From: Bacteroidetes bacterium UBA2322
Lineage (GTDB): Bacteria; Bacteroidota; Bacteroidia; Chitinophagales; UBA2359
NCBI GenBank assembly: GCA_002345145.1
Contig: DDVC01000160.1
Span: forward strand, 1-33,399
Reading direction: 5' to 3'
Length of the DNA stretch: 33,399 nucleotides
Made by a program: the position numbers and the translations under genes. Positions 1 to 8,760 of this stretch are shown here, one piece after another (position 1 is the first letter of the stretch; every line of letters starts with the position of its first letter). The notes under the pieces were generated by a model. It worked only from the letters and a program-made list of their open reading frames with translations. It was not told where the DNA came from and searched no databases.

Positions 1-2
1 GT

Positions 3-67
3 GTGCTTTTTTGCTGAAAACAGGGGGTGAATATCTCAATTTATACATCAAACCGGGGCTGCACCCA
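3..67. repeat. Dispersed intergenic repeat, copy 1
   Basis: The partner of the repeat at 3503-3566, in the same orientation, lying at the window edge just beyond the 3' end of the propeller lipoprotein gene. It may extend beyond the window to the left. Confidence 0.6.
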
Positions 68-71
68 CTTT

Positions 72-2528
72 TCACTTTTCACTATTTCGCCAGGGGTTTT
101 CGGTAAGCGAAAAAGTAAACATACCCCTTCCATAAGTGGCGGCTATGAGTTGCTGTTTGGCAGTATGCAGGCACAAATCATTTACAGGCACCAAGGGCAA
201 ATTGCTGCCCACCATAAACCACTTATTACCTCCATTTAAAGACACAAATACCCCCACATCGGTAGCGGCAAACAAGGTGGCTGTATCGGCAGGGTAAACC
301 AATACTGCATTTACGGGCGCTTCGGGCAAATTAGCGGTGATGTTTTTCCAGGTTTTACCTGCATTGGCAGAGTAATATAGGTATGGCTGCAAACTATTTT
401 GCCTATAACCCGAAAAAGCCACATAGACCGATTTTTCTCGTATCGGGTTTACGGCTATGCGGCTCACCCACTGTGCAGGCAGTCCTCTAGTTATATCGTT
501 CCAGGTTTTACCCCCATCGGGTGTATGCCATAGGTTGCCATCATCGGTGCCGGCATATAGGTAGTTAGTATTGGCAGGCGCTACTGCTAAGGTGGTTAGG
601 GTACCATAAACCACGTTTGCCTGTACAGCGGTTTTGGTAAGATTAGGGCTTATAGGTGTCCACTGTGCAGCATGGTCAGTTGATTTATATACGCGGTTAG
701 TACCATAATACAATATATGGCTCTGTTTGGGGTCTATTAAAAAAGGTGCGTTCCAGTTAGTGCGGTCATTATTGCTGATACCGTAAGTAGCGCCGTAAAA
801 CTGTTGCCCGTCATCAGAGGTTCGGAGTAAATTGCCATACTGGTAAGCAGCGTAAAACCGATTAGGATTAGCAGGGTCTGTTTGAATACCAAATCCATCG
901 CCCTCTATCAACACCTCCCAGTCATAGGGTAGCCCGCTTTTAGTGAGCAAAATGCCGTTATCTTGCGAACCGCCATAAAGCCTGTTGGGTTTTTGAAGGC
1001 TAACGTGGCAGGTGTAAAACTGCACAGTAGGCGGCGAGGGTAATGCCTGCCATGTATTACCGCCATTGTGGGTAATACACAAGCCGCCATCATTGCCCAG
1101 CAGCATTAAATTGGGGTTGAGCGGGTGCAAAAACAAAGCCTGCTGGTCAATATGCACAACCGGCGAGGTGATATTTTGCCATGTTTGCCCGCCATCGTCC
1201 GATTTAAAGAGTTCCAGCCCCAGCACATACACCGTATTATGTTGGGTTGGGTGTACGTATATTCTGCCAAACCACCAGCCGTAGTTTTCATACAAATTGC
1301 GCAGGGCGCGGTCGTTTACCCTTTGCCAGGTGGTGCCGCCGTTAATGGATTTATATACGCCGTTAAAAACACCCTCTTGGTTGGCATAAACAGCATACAC
1401 TATACTCGGTTTAGAGGCAGAAACAGCTATACCTATTCGCCCAATATCAGACGTAGGCAAGCCGGTTGTTAATTTTTGCCATGTTTTTCCGCCGTTGGTA
1501 CTGCGGTAAATGCCGCCGGTAGCGCCGCCGTATTTTCGGCGGTGGGGCTGTCTTATGCGCTCCCACATGGCAGCATACACCACATCGGAATTAGTGGGGT
1601 GCAAAACCACATCGGCACAGCCGGTAGAATCGGAAACAAACAAGGTTTTTTCCCAAGTTTTACCGCCGTTTATTGATTTATACAAACCTCGCTCTGCATT
1701 GTTCTTAAACAAACTGCCCATAGCGGCGGCATACAATATTTGTTCGTTTTGCTGATTTACGGCAATTCGGGCAATACTGCCGGTTTTTTGCAACCCAAGG
1801 CATTGCCAGGTTTTGCCCCAATCGGGACTTTTGTATATGCCGGTGCCGTCATAAGTAATAGAGCCTCCGCCTGCATTTGCCTCGCCGGTGCCTGCATACA
1901 ACGTGGCGGCATTTTTAGGGTCAATGGCAATACTGCCTACCGCAAGGCTGAGCTGATCGTCAAAGAGTGGAATCCAGTTTTTTCCGCCATTGCCCGATTT
2001 AAATACACCGCCCGATGCCGAGGCTGCATACAGGGTATTGGTATCGGTAGGGTGCATGAGTACATCGGTAATGCGCCCGCCTATATTGCCGGGTCCTACA
2101 AACTGCCATGTTCCCATGCCGGGTGTATTTGGCTGCACACACTCCCGCATTATTTGTGCCTGCCACAAAGCCTGCAATCGGGTTTCAGCCTGTGCAGACT
2201 GACGCATAATGGTTTGTGGTGGTGGTTCTGATTTGGCTTTTTCCCTCCGGTTTGGGGTGGAGCCAATTGGGTCTTTCAAAGAAGGGAGGAGTTTAAGGTG
2301 TCTGTTTTTTTCAGGGTTTTCGGGCGTATTTTGTATAGTTGTAACGCCTGTTTTTTCCTGAAAAACAGCAGGCGGCGCAGTACAAATGGGCTCTAAGTTT
2401 TGGGCAGGAGCTTGATTTGTTTTTTCACCACAACTTGTCCAAAACAAACAAATACATACACCTAATAACACAGGTTTGCCTAAGGCGGCAAACCGCTGCA
2501 AATGCTCAGGAAATTTAAGGTGGTACAT
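72..2528 (-). CDS. BNR/Asp-box beta-propeller lipoprotein (VPS10/sortilin-like, 'glycosyl hydrolase' family)
   Basis: Complete 818-residue protein. The N-terminus has a hydrophobic stretch (about residues 16-31) ending in FWTSC, a plausible loose Bacteroidota lipobox with the Cys at residue 33, so a surface or periplasmic lipoprotein is likely. From about residue 140 to the end there are at least a dozen Asp-box-like motifs of the form S-x-D/N-x-G-x-T-W (KSPDWGKTW, KSINGGKTW, RSTNGGKTW, KSDDGGQTW, HTPDGGKTW), each at the end of a propeller blade, with intervening 'LYAG/VYA' strands. This matches the large Bacteroidota family annotated as BNR-repeat or sortilin-like glycosyl hydrolases. No catalytic residues can be assigned, so a binding role is as likely as hydrolysis. 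There is no T9SS C-terminal domain; it ends in RGMFTFSL plus a short polar tail. It is transcribed alone, leftwards. Confidence 0.85.
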   Translation of the reverse strand: MYHLKFPEHLQRFAALGKPVLLGVCICLFWTSCGEKTNQAPAQNLEPICTAPPAVFQEKTGVTTIQNTPENPEKNRHLKLLPSLKDPIGSTPNRREKAKSEPPPQTIMRQSAQAETRLQALWQAQIMRECVQPNTPGMGTWQFVGPGNIGGRITDVLMHPTDTNTLYAASASGGVFKSGNGGKNWIPLFDDQLSLAVGSIAIDPKNAATLYAGTGEANAGGGSITYDGTGIYKSPDWGKTWQCLGLQKTGSIARIAVNQQNEQILYAAAMGSLFKNNAERGLYKSINGGKTWEKTLFVSDSTGCADVVLHPTNSDVVYAAMWERIRQPHRRKYGGATGGIYRSTNGGKTWQKLTTGLPTSDIGRIGIAVSASKPSIVYAVYANQEGVFNGVYKSINGGTTWQRVNDRALRNLYENYGWWFGRIYVHPTQHNTVYVLGLELFKSDDGGQTWQNITSPVVHIDQQALFLHPLNPNLMLLGNDGGLCITHNGGNTWQALPSPPTVQFYTCHVSLQKPNRLYGGSQDNGILLTKSGLPYDWEVLIEGDGFGIQTDPANPNRFYAAYQYGNLLRTSDDGQQFYGATYGISNNDRTNWNAPFLIDPKQSHILYYGTNRVYKSTDHAAQWTPISPNLTKTAVQANVVYGTLTTLAVAPANTNYLYAGTDDGNLWHTPDGGKTWNDITRGLPAQWVSRIAVNPIREKSVYVAFSGYRQNSLQPYLYYSANAGKTWKNITANLPEAPVNAVLVYPADTATLFAATDVGVFVSLNGGNKWFMVGSNLPLVPVNDLCLHTAKQQLIAATYGRGMFTFSLTENPWRNSEK

Positions 2529-2925
2529 CTGCTAAAAAACGTGTAAAAATGCTGTTTGGTATGATAATGCAGCCGCTTCTTACCTTTTGTTGGATTATGG
2601 TTTGGTAAAATTGCGAGTATCTCTTACCAAAAACGCCAATTATACCGATGAAAACACCGCGTTACACCCAATAACAAAGCGGTTGCCGGTATAAAAACCC
2701 GATGGTAATATACAGCCAAGCTTTGGGCAGAAGAAGAATTATCGGTAGTTTGATTTTATACAAATTATTCATTAGTACCGAATATCCACTACCGATTAAA
2801 AAATTCATAAACTTCGGGAAAATAAAAAATCCTTTGCATCTTCGCGTCTTTGCAAGAGTTATCTATGTTTTTATGCACAATAATTGGCAATGAACAGAAT
2901 AGATAGGGTATTTGCCCTTGCGGAG
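2529..2925. other. Intergenic stretch, no gene seen
   Basis: About 400 bases between the start of the propeller lipoprotein and the end of the PspC gene. The only open frames are short, lack any recognisable composition and are probably noise. The segment near 2829-2866 resembles the degenerate 'TTTGC..CTTTGC' text common in Bacteroidota intergenic DNA. No promoter box for the leftward propeller gene could be found with confidence. Confidence 0.5.
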
Positions 2926-3156
2926 CTATAAACGGGAATATGCCTTTTTGCTGTTTTTGATATACTGTTTAATGTTTAGCAAAAATATCATGCAAAGGTA
3001 AACCAACAGGGGTGAGCCATAAGTGAGAAAAGATAAATACACAAAAAACAACCTGATATACCGAATAGGGATACCCATTTTTTCGCCAATATAGGTGCAA
3101 ACGCCAAAGGCTTGTAATTCAAATAAACTACGACATTTGAGTAAAAACCGATTCAT
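2926..3156 (-). CDS. PspC-domain mini-protein
   Basis: A 76-residue protein resembling the stand-alone PspC domains common in Bacteroidota. Residues 13-30 carry the typical FELQAFGVCTYIGEKMGI segment, followed by IRYIRLFFVYLSFLTYGSP and a hydrophobic stretch (about 51-61) that probably crosses or sits in the inner membrane. In enterobacteria PspC is part of the phage-shock envelope-stress system; in Bacteroidota the small versions have no settled role. The start is supported by a perfect leftward -7 box (3182-3189) only 26 bases upstream. It is monocistronic and the neighbours are unrelated. Confidence 0.8.
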   Translation of the reverse strand: MNRFLLKCRSLFELQAFGVCTYIGEKMGIPIRYIRLFFVYLSFLTYGSPLLVYLCMIFLLNIKQYIKNSKKAYSRL

Positions 3157-3181
3157 AACAGTATGTGATTTTTTAACTGCA

Positions 3182-3189
3182 CAAAAGTA
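3182..3189 (-). promoter_or_regulatory. Bacteroidota -7 box for the PspC gene
   Basis: The minus strand reads TACTTTTG, a full match to the Bacteroidota -7 consensus TAnnTTTG, ending 26 bases before the PspC start codon. No convincing TTG box is seen at the usual -33 spacing, so this rests on the -7 match and position alone. Confidence 0.45.
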
Positions 3190-3502
3190 AACATCTTTTT
3201 ACAAATGTAGCTCCTCTTTTGTTCACAATGCATCTATTTACGGGTGTAACCTCGGTTTGAGGTAAAATGGCACACAAAGGTGTTATTGTAGGTATGGGCG
3301 CAAAACCGGCAGCAATTGGCACACGGATAACACAGATGCGGCTGATTTGCACAGATTTTTGAAAATAAAGGATTAAATAGTGAAAAGTTATGAGTGTATT
3401 AGTAACCACTACCAACTTACTATCTACCAAAAACTACCCACTACTGTATCCCCACAAACCACCCTTTTACCCGCGTTTATCCGTTTAATCCGCGTTATTT
3501 TT

Positions 3503-3566
3503 GTGCTTTTTTTGCTCAAAACAGGGGTAAATAGCGCAATTTCCACATCAAATTGGGGCTGCACCC
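3503..3566. repeat. Dispersed intergenic repeat, copy 2
   Basis: Aligns along about 64 bases with positions 3-67. Both begin GTGCTTTTTT, share AAAACAGGGG, CAATTT, ACATCAAA and end GGGGCTGCACCC, with scattered substitutions and a one-base indel. It is non-coding in both places. It could be a small non-autonomous element or a conserved structured segment. Confidence 0.6.
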
Positions 3567-3648
3567 CCTATTTACAGTATTAAGGTGGTAAGATTTGTGT
3601 TTATGCACATAATTTACGTTCTTTGCACCCTCGCTGTTTTTACACCCT

Positions 3649-4053
3649 ATGAGCATTATTGTACCCCCTATGCCTGTTCGCCCTAATATATATGTTGCCG
3701 ATTCGCCGGGCAAAGGAAGAGGTGTATTTGCTGCCCACCCGCTCAAAAAAGGCGAGGTAATTGAAATTTGCCCCGTAGTAGTGCTACCTCAGGAAGAGCG
3801 CGAACTACTGCTAAAAAGCAAACTGTACGATTACTATTTTGAGTGGGGCGAAGAGCAAACGCTTATTGCCATTGCGCTGGGTTATGGTTCTCTATATAAC
3901 CATAATTACCAACCCAATGCCTACTATGAGGCAGACTATGAACGCAATACCCTTACCTTCATTTGCCACAACAATATAGATGCCGATGAAGAAATAACGG
4001 TAAACTATAACTGTGATGCCGATGATGATACGCCGGTTTGGTTTGATAAGTAA
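3649..4053 (+). CDS. Small SET-domain protein (putative protein-lysine methyltransferase)
   Basis: A 134-residue single-domain SET protein. The visible SET signatures are in order: G21-KGRG-VFA near the N-terminus (SAM-side strand), the NHxxxPN-type motif at N84-H85...P89-N90, and the closing DEEITVNY segment with Tyr120. These are the residues that bind S-adenosylmethionine and shape the active-site pseudoknot in SET methyltransferases. The length fits the compact bacterial SET proteins that lack pre-SET and post-SET zinc domains. No signal peptide, so cytosolic. The substrate is unknown. The ATG at 3649 places the N-terminus directly before the domain; Met8 is an alternative start. It is monocistronic. 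Confidence 0.8.
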   Translation: MSIIVPPMPVRPNIYVADSPGKGRGVFAAHPLKKGEVIEICPVVVLPQEERELLLKSKLYDYYFEWGEEQTLIAIALGYGSLYNHNYQPNAYYEADYERNTLTFICHNNIDADEEITVNYNCDADDDTPVWFDK

Positions 4054-4143
4054 TTAACCCGCCTCTGCTGCTTATTAAACCCTGCTTTTTAATTCTTTAC
4101 CCAATCTTAATACAGTTTGGGCAAGATAGTGAAGCGGCTTTCC

Positions 4144-4151
4144 TACATTTG
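4144..4151 (+). promoter_or_regulatory. Bacteroidota -7 box upstream of the PhoD-like gene
   Basis: TACATTTG, a full match to TAnnTTTG, ends 18 bases before the ATG at 4170. The nearest upstream TTTG is at 4116-4119, with a spacer a few bases longer than usual, so the -33 element is doubtful. Confidence 0.4.
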
Positions 4152-4169
4152 CGGTCTAAATAGTTTGCC

Positions 4170-5528
4170 ATGATGCAGTTTGTTTGTAAAGTTTTTGTTT
4201 TGCTGCTATTTTTTGTGCATTTAACTGCCCAAAACAATGCGCTGTTGGTATCGGGTCCTATGCTGGGTTATGTTGAGCATCGCGAAGCCTTGATTTGGCT
4301 GCAAGTGAGCCCTACCGTTAGCCAGGTGGCGGTGCAGTACTGGAAAGCAACCCAACCCCAAACAGTGCAAACGCAACTATATAACGGCGTTTTGCAACAA
4401 CCTTTTAACCCCATTAAAGTAGTACTGAGCGGGTTAGATATGAACACCCAATACCAATACCGCATTTTGCTCAATGGCAGCGAACTTACTTTTAGCTACC
4501 CCCTTGCTTTTTCTACCAAAAAACTGTGGGAATGGCGAGAAGACCCTCCTGAGTTTTCGTTTATTTTTGGCTCATGCGCTTATATAAATGATGAACCTTA
4601 CGACAGACCGGGTAAACCTTATGGGCAACCCATTGATATACTACAAACCATGACCCGCCACCCTGCCGATTTTATGCTTTGGGTGGGTGATAATGTTTAC
4701 CTGCGCGAAGCCGACTGGAGTTCTGCCTCCGGCATTCAATACCGATACCAACATGTGCGCCAACTGCCCGAACTGCAGCCCTTTTTAGCCGCTAAACCGC
4801 ATTATGCTGTTTGGGACGACCACGATTTTGGACCAAACGACTCTAATTTTTCGTATGAACTCAAGCATGTTACCCTGCAAACGTTTATGGATTTTTGGGG
4901 TAACAAATCTTATGGTGAACCCCATAACAAGGGTATTTACGGAAAATTTACCTGGGGCGATGCCGAGTTTTTTATGCTCGACAACCGATACCACCGCTGG
5001 CAGGAAAAGCTGCCCTACGACATGCCCCAAAAACGCTTCTTAGGGCAACAACAAATGGAATGGCTGCTAAACGGGTTATCCTCTTCTACCGCTACGTTTA
5101 AAATTATTGTTTCGGGCAGCCAAATGCTTAACCCAATGAACGATTTTGAGTGTTTTACCCACTACCAAGCAGAGTATAACACCCTGATAGGACATATTAG
5201 CAACCAAAAAATTAACGGCGTTTTATTTTTGAGCGGCGACCGCCATTTTAGCGAAATTATTAAAGTTACTACCGATAACGCCTATCCGTTGTATGATATT
5301 ACCAGTTCGCCCATAACATCAAGGGCTTACACTAATGTGGCTAACGAAAAAGAGGGTAAGAATGCTTACCGCGTATCGGGCACACTTGCAGCCGAACAAA
5401 ATTTTGTAAAAGTGGCATTTGCGGGCAAAAGAAATAACCGAAAATTGGTAATTACCTGCCATAACACAGCCGATGAGCAGTTGTGGAAATACGAAATACC
5501 CGAACTGGAACTTCAAAACGGTAAATAA
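4170..5528 (+). CDS. PhoD-like secreted metallophosphatase
   Basis: A 452-residue protein with an N-terminal signal peptide (hydrophobic core VFVLLLFFVHLTAQ, cleavage likely near residue 20). A fibronectin-like N-terminal domain (about 25-115) precedes the metallophosphatase core. Core motifs typical of the alkaline phosphatase D family: FGSCAY, GDNVY with Asp174, WDDHDFGPND at 215-224, LDNRYHR and SGDRHFSE with D357/H359. PhoD enzymes are Ca/Fe-dependent phosphodiesterases/phosphomonoesterases that release phosphate outside the cytoplasm. The lack of a T9SS C-terminal domain suggests a periplasmic location. There is no pho-box evidence. The ATG at 4170 is chosen because it yields the signal peptide at once. 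Confidence 0.87.
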   Translation: MMQFVCKVFVLLLFFVHLTAQNNALLVSGPMLGYVEHREALIWLQVSPTVSQVAVQYWKATQPQTVQTQLYNGVLQQPFNPIKVVLSGLDMNTQYQYRILLNGSELTFSYPLAFSTKKLWEWREDPPEFSFIFGSCAYINDEPYDRPGKPYGQPIDILQTMTRHPADFMLWVGDNVYLREADWSSASGIQYRYQHVRQLPELQPFLAAKPHYAVWDDHDFGPNDSNFSYELKHVTLQTFMDFWGNKSYGEPHNKGIYGKFTWGDAEFFMLDNRYHRWQEKLPYDMPQKRFLGQQQMEWLLNGLSSSTATFKIIVSGSQMLNPMNDFECFTHYQAEYNTLIGHISNQKINGVLFLSGDRHFSEIIKVTTDNAYPLYDITSSPITSRAYTNVANEKEGKNAYRVSGTLAAEQNFVKVAFAGKRNNRKLVITCHNTADEQLWKYEIPELELQNGK

Positions 5529-5626
5529 GCCGGCAAACGGTTGAAACAGATAGGTAGTGTTTCGGATTTGTGCCCCCCCTTGCGAGCAGTGTTTTTAAAA
5601 AATTGGTAGAAAGCAACTATTTTGCC

Positions 5627-8131
5627 CTAATCCAACTTATCTCTGAATGCCGTAGCCGGCTGAACAACGCTGCCGCTTGTTTCCGATTGGGAGCTTGTTT
5701 TTTTGCCTTGTGGTTTCAACTGCCGCAACCGCTGAGCCGCGCTGATAAAAAACCCGATAGCCATAATAAAACAGCCCAACCATAACACGTTGATATAAGG
5801 GAAAATAATGGCTTTCATAATGATGAAATCAACGGGCTTATTGCGTTCAATAACACTAAGTTTTATTTTGCCTTTATCGGGAAAAATTTTGTCAAACTTA
5901 ATGGTCATGTTCATGGCTTCTACTTCGGCATCTACGCCAAACTCGGCGTTATTGCGTATGTAGTAAATAGGTTCGGCGGTGTAACGTTTGCTGTTTACGT
6001 CAATAATTTCGAGCTGTGCAGAGGCGGCAATATCATCGCGCATGGGCACATACGAGGGCGAAGCGGGATTGGGGTTAATGGTTTTGAGTATAATAAAACT
6101 ACCGCCTGTAATGGCAGTATCGCCGGGCGCAAGTTCTATTTCTTTAAGTTGTTCCGACTCATTATCCTTAGATTTATCTGCTACCGAACTAACGTGCGTA
6201 AATACGTCTTTGGTAAGGTAATGTCGGGTATCGGGATTAGCTATCAGCCCCATATTGGGGTTAATTTGAGCATTGGGGTAAAGCGTAAACACTTCGGTAG
6301 GTTTATCTTCTTCGTTCACCTTTTTCTCGTAACGTACTTTGTAAAGGGTATTGGGTGGCACCAATGAATCGCCTATGTAAGTTACCCAATAAGGACCCAT
6401 TTGTATGGGGCGGTCTTTGTAGAGCAGTATATTTTCGCGTTTGTTTTGGTCATTAAATGCTTCGCCATAGTCAATGCCGGCAGTATTGAGCGAAATAACC
6501 TCTTGTTTTCCTGCCGAAATCAAAGCGCCAAGCAACAATAAGCCAAAACCGATATGCGTTATCGAACCACCTGCTACCCGCACCCTGCCCGATAACACAG
6601 CCAGCAGGTAGTGCGTATTAGCTGCTACGGTGTAGAGTGTAGCAAACAGCATAATTCCGTAGGCAAAATGGGTAATTTGAAGGGCAAAACCTATGGCAAG
6701 GGTTAGCCCCAATGCTACTAAGGTGGGTATGGTAAGTTTTTGCACGGTGCCGCTTTTGCCCGTTTTTTTATAGCGCAAAAACTGTATAATGGCGGTAAGG
6801 GTAGCAACAACGGTAGCAAACCAAACCATATAGCGGTTGTAGTGTGCTACGGGTTCGGTAATGGTTACTTTGGTGCCAAAAATTTTGTTTACCACAGGCC
6901 ACGAAGTATCTAAGGTGATAAGAGCCGCAGCCAGCAGTAATACCAGCGAGCCTACAAACATCCAAAACTCGCGCGAGTCGGTAGCTTCTTCTTTTGGGGG
7001 AGCAGGCATGGATTTCCAACCGTAAGCCAATAACCCTGCCGATAAAAAGAGAAACGCCAGCATAAACGCCAGCAGTTGTCCCGACATACCTAAATCGGTA
7101 AAGGAGTGAACAGAGGTATCGCCTAAAATGCCGCTTCGGGTAAGGAAAGTTGAATACAATACCAACATAAAAGTAAGAGCCAGCAAAAAGTTGGTGGCTT
7201 TTAGTGCATGACCGGTATGTCGGTAAGCCAGCAGGGTATGTATGCCGCCTACTAAGGTAAGCCATGGCACAAAAGAGGCATTTTCTACGGGGTCCCAAGC
7301 CCAAAAACCGCCAAAACTAAGCGCTTCATAAGCCCAAGCGCCGCCCATTAAGATACCAATACCTAAAACGCCGCCGGTAACCAATGACCATATCAGGGTG
7401 GGCTGTGTCCAATTATCAAAATTGCGCTTCCATAATCCCGCCAGTACGTAGGCAAAGGGCACAACCGTTAGGGCAAAACCTAAAAACAGGGTGGGTGGGT
7501 GTATTACCATCCAGTAGTTTTGTAAAAGTGGGTTAAGCCCTCGTCCGTCGGTTAAAAAATCGAGGTAATTGGCGCGCATGAATATGGGCATTTCGGGCGA
7601 ATCATCGCGCATAAGTATAAACGGGCTGCTGCCTACCTTATATCCTAACACGTAAATACCAATGAGCATAGCTGCCAAAAAAATCTGCAACAGGCTTACA
7701 GTGGTCATTACCCTGTTTTCCCATAACCGGGCTGTACGTATGAGTACCAAGCCCAGCGCTGCTGTCCAAAACTGCCATAACAAAAAACTGCCCTCTTGCC
7801 CTTCCCAAAAACACGAAATCATGTAATGTACGGGCAAACTTACTGAAGAGTGCTGCCACACATATTTATACTCAAACCGATGGTTAAGAATTAAATAAAA
7901 AAGCGTCAACACAATGGCAATAACCGAAAATGCGTGAACGCCAAAACCTATGCGCCCCAGTTTTTGCCATGAGCGACTAAGGGACTCGTTTAACCCCTCT
8001 TCTTTTGCCGCCATAAAAAAACTGATTGCCGCAAATAAAGCAGCCACCATGCTTAGTATAGTGGCAAAATGACCCAAGTTGCCGGCAAATAACCATTCGC
8101 CTATGTATTTAATTTCCAGTATATCTTCCAT
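5627..8131 (-). CDS. ccmF: Cytochrome c maturation protein CcmF (heme lyase subunit)
   Basis: A multi-pass inner-membrane protein of the CcmF/CcsA family, which transfers heme from holo-CcmE to apocytochrome c. The hallmark tryptophan-rich WWD segment, GGFWAWDPVENASFVPW, lies about a third of the way in (near residue 280). The flanking membrane-face histidines are in VIHPPTLFLG, YRHTGHA and TSVHSF. It starts with ILEIKYIGEWLFAGNLGHF, the usual N-terminus, so I place the start at 8131 (MEDIL, 834 residues); an in-frame ATG at 8200 would add 23 atypical residues. It is longer than proteobacterial CcmF because of a large soluble periplasmic domain of roughly 230 residues between the last transmembrane helices. 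It ends in a basic cytosolic tail. It lies downstream of ccmE on the same strand with a 206-base gap. Confidence 0.9.
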   Translation of the reverse strand: MEDILEIKYIGEWLFAGNLGHFATILSMVAALFAAISFFMAAKEEGLNESLSRSWQKLGRIGFGVHAFSVIAIVLTLFYLILNHRFEYKYVWQHSSVSLPVHYMISCFWEGQEGSFLLWQFWTAALGLVLIRTARLWENRVMTTVSLLQIFLAAMLIGIYVLGYKVGSSPFILMRDDSPEMPIFMRANYLDFLTDGRGLNPLLQNYWMVIHPPTLFLGFALTVVPFAYVLAGLWKRNFDNWTQPTLIWSLVTGGVLGIGILMGGAWAYEALSFGGFWAWDPVENASFVPWLTLVGGIHTLLAYRHTGHALKATNFLLALTFMLVLYSTFLTRSGILGDTSVHSFTDLGMSGQLLAFMLAFLFLSAGLLAYGWKSMPAPPKEEATDSREFWMFVGSLVLLLAAALITLDTSWPVVNKIFGTKVTITEPVAHYNRYMVWFATVVATLTAIIQFLRYKKTGKSGTVQKLTIPTLVALGLTLAIGFALQITHFAYGIMLFATLYTVAANTHYLLAVLSGRVRVAGGSITHIGFGLLLLGALISAGKQEVISLNTAGIDYGEAFNDQNKRENILLYKDRPIQMGPYWVTYIGDSLVPPNTLYKVRYEKKVNEEDKPTEVFTLYPNAQINPNMGLIANPDTRHYLTKDVFTHVSSVADKSKDNESEQLKEIELAPGDTAITGGSFIILKTINPNPASPSYVPMRDDIAASAQLEIIDVNSKRYTAEPIYYIRNNAEFGVDAEVEAMNMTIKFDKIFPDKGKIKLSVIERNKPVDFIIMKAIIFPYINVLWLGCFIMAIGFFISAAQRLRQLKPQGKKTSSQSETSGSVVQPATAFRDKLD

Positions 8132-8169
8132 AAAGTGTTTTTGGCGTGGGTAAACACCTGATTGTAGCG

Positions 8170-8198
8170 GCGGGGCAGTTGTGCTATTTTGCCCCCGC
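8170..8198 (-). promoter_or_regulatory. GC-rich stem-loop in the ccmE-ccmF gap
   Basis: GCGGGGCA (8170-8177) can pair with TGCCCCCGC (8190-8198) with one bulged base, giving a GC-rich hairpin with a loop of about 12 bases. It lies 39 bases before the preferred ccmF start. It lacks a T-run on the minus strand, so it is not a canonical terminator; an mRNA-processing or leader structure is possible. Confidence 0.3.
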
Positions 8199-8337
8199 AA
8201 AGAGTTTGAAAAATTGGTGCAGAGATGCGTTTTTAGGAGGAATGTTTACTTTTAACCGTATTTTTTGCAAATAGCAGCTACTTCTTACGGCAAGTACGGG
8301 GTAAACAGGTTTAATCCAATCTTTTGCCCCTAATTAT

Positions 8338-8760
8338 TTAATTAACCGTAGCCGCTGTTTCGGGTGCGTAGTAACCCTTTTCGTCTAATTTATCCTCGAT
8401 ATATTTTGAAGGACACTTGAGCAAAATTTTTGTTGCATGAAACTCATTGCCTTTCATTTTTCCGGTCAGTACTATTTTTTCGGAGCGTTCAAAATCGGTA
8501 GGTTTTGTGCCGTAGTACACCACTTTGCGCTCTTCATTGGTTTCGTCTTTCATAAAAAAGGTAAACCGGTTGGCATCTTCTTCGGGGTTGTAGTATTGTT
8601 CCTTATCGGCAGAAAGTACACCTACCACCTGAAACTCCTTGCCTTCGTTTTGCTGTGCAGTGGCAAAAGTTTCGTAGGTGCTGTAATTAGAAGACGTGCC
8701 TATAATATAGGCTATCAGTGAACCTATGACTAAAAGGGCGGCTATATGACTTTTTTTCAT
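8338..8760 (-). CDS. ccmE: Cytochrome c maturation heme chaperone CcmE, Cys-type
   Basis: A 140-residue protein with one N-terminal membrane anchor (about residues 6-22) followed by a periplasmic OB-fold-like beta domain (FQVVGVLSADKE, FTFFMKD, VVYYGTKP, KIVLTGKM). CcmE carries heme covalently from CcmC to CcmF. In the usual family the heme attaches to His in an HxxxY motif; here the equivalent position reads C116-P-S-K-Y120, a CxxxY variant like those described for some archaeal and Desulfovibrio CcmE proteins. Context supports the call: ccmF follows on the same strand. The start ATG at 8760 directly precedes the lysine-rich N-region and anchor. Confidence 0.87.
   Translation of the reverse strand: MKKSHIAALLVIGSLIAYIIGTSSNYSTYETFATAQQNEGKEFQVVGVLSADKEQYYNPEEDANRFTFFMKDETNEERKVVYYGTKPTDFERSEKIVLTGKMKGNEFHATKILLKCPSKYIEDKLDEKGYYAPETAATVN

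Larger units (their letters stand above)
3157..3648. other. Intergenic stretch with degenerate dispersed repeats
   Basis: About 490 bases without a credible gene. It contains two degenerate 'ATCCG...' type segments (about 3318-3360 on one strand, 3472-3503 on the other), a style of dispersed text frequent between Bacteroidota genes. Directly after the second is a copy of the repeat also found at the left edge of the window. Short open frames here (60-85 codons) overlap one another on both strands and have no family resemblance. Confidence 0.55.

Noticed and set aside
72..2528. Calling the propeller protein a sialidase
   Set aside because: Asp-boxes alone do not show sialidase activity; the arginine triad and other catalytic residues cannot be identified.
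3173..3430. Minus-strand open frame of 85 codons between the PspC and SET genes
   Set aside because: It runs through the degenerate dispersed-repeat text and the PspC promoter box, with no protein-like composition.
8170..8198. GC-rich hairpin as a terminator between ccmE and ccmF
   Set aside because: There is no T-run downstream on the minus strand, and both genes belong to the same pathway, so read-through is more likely.
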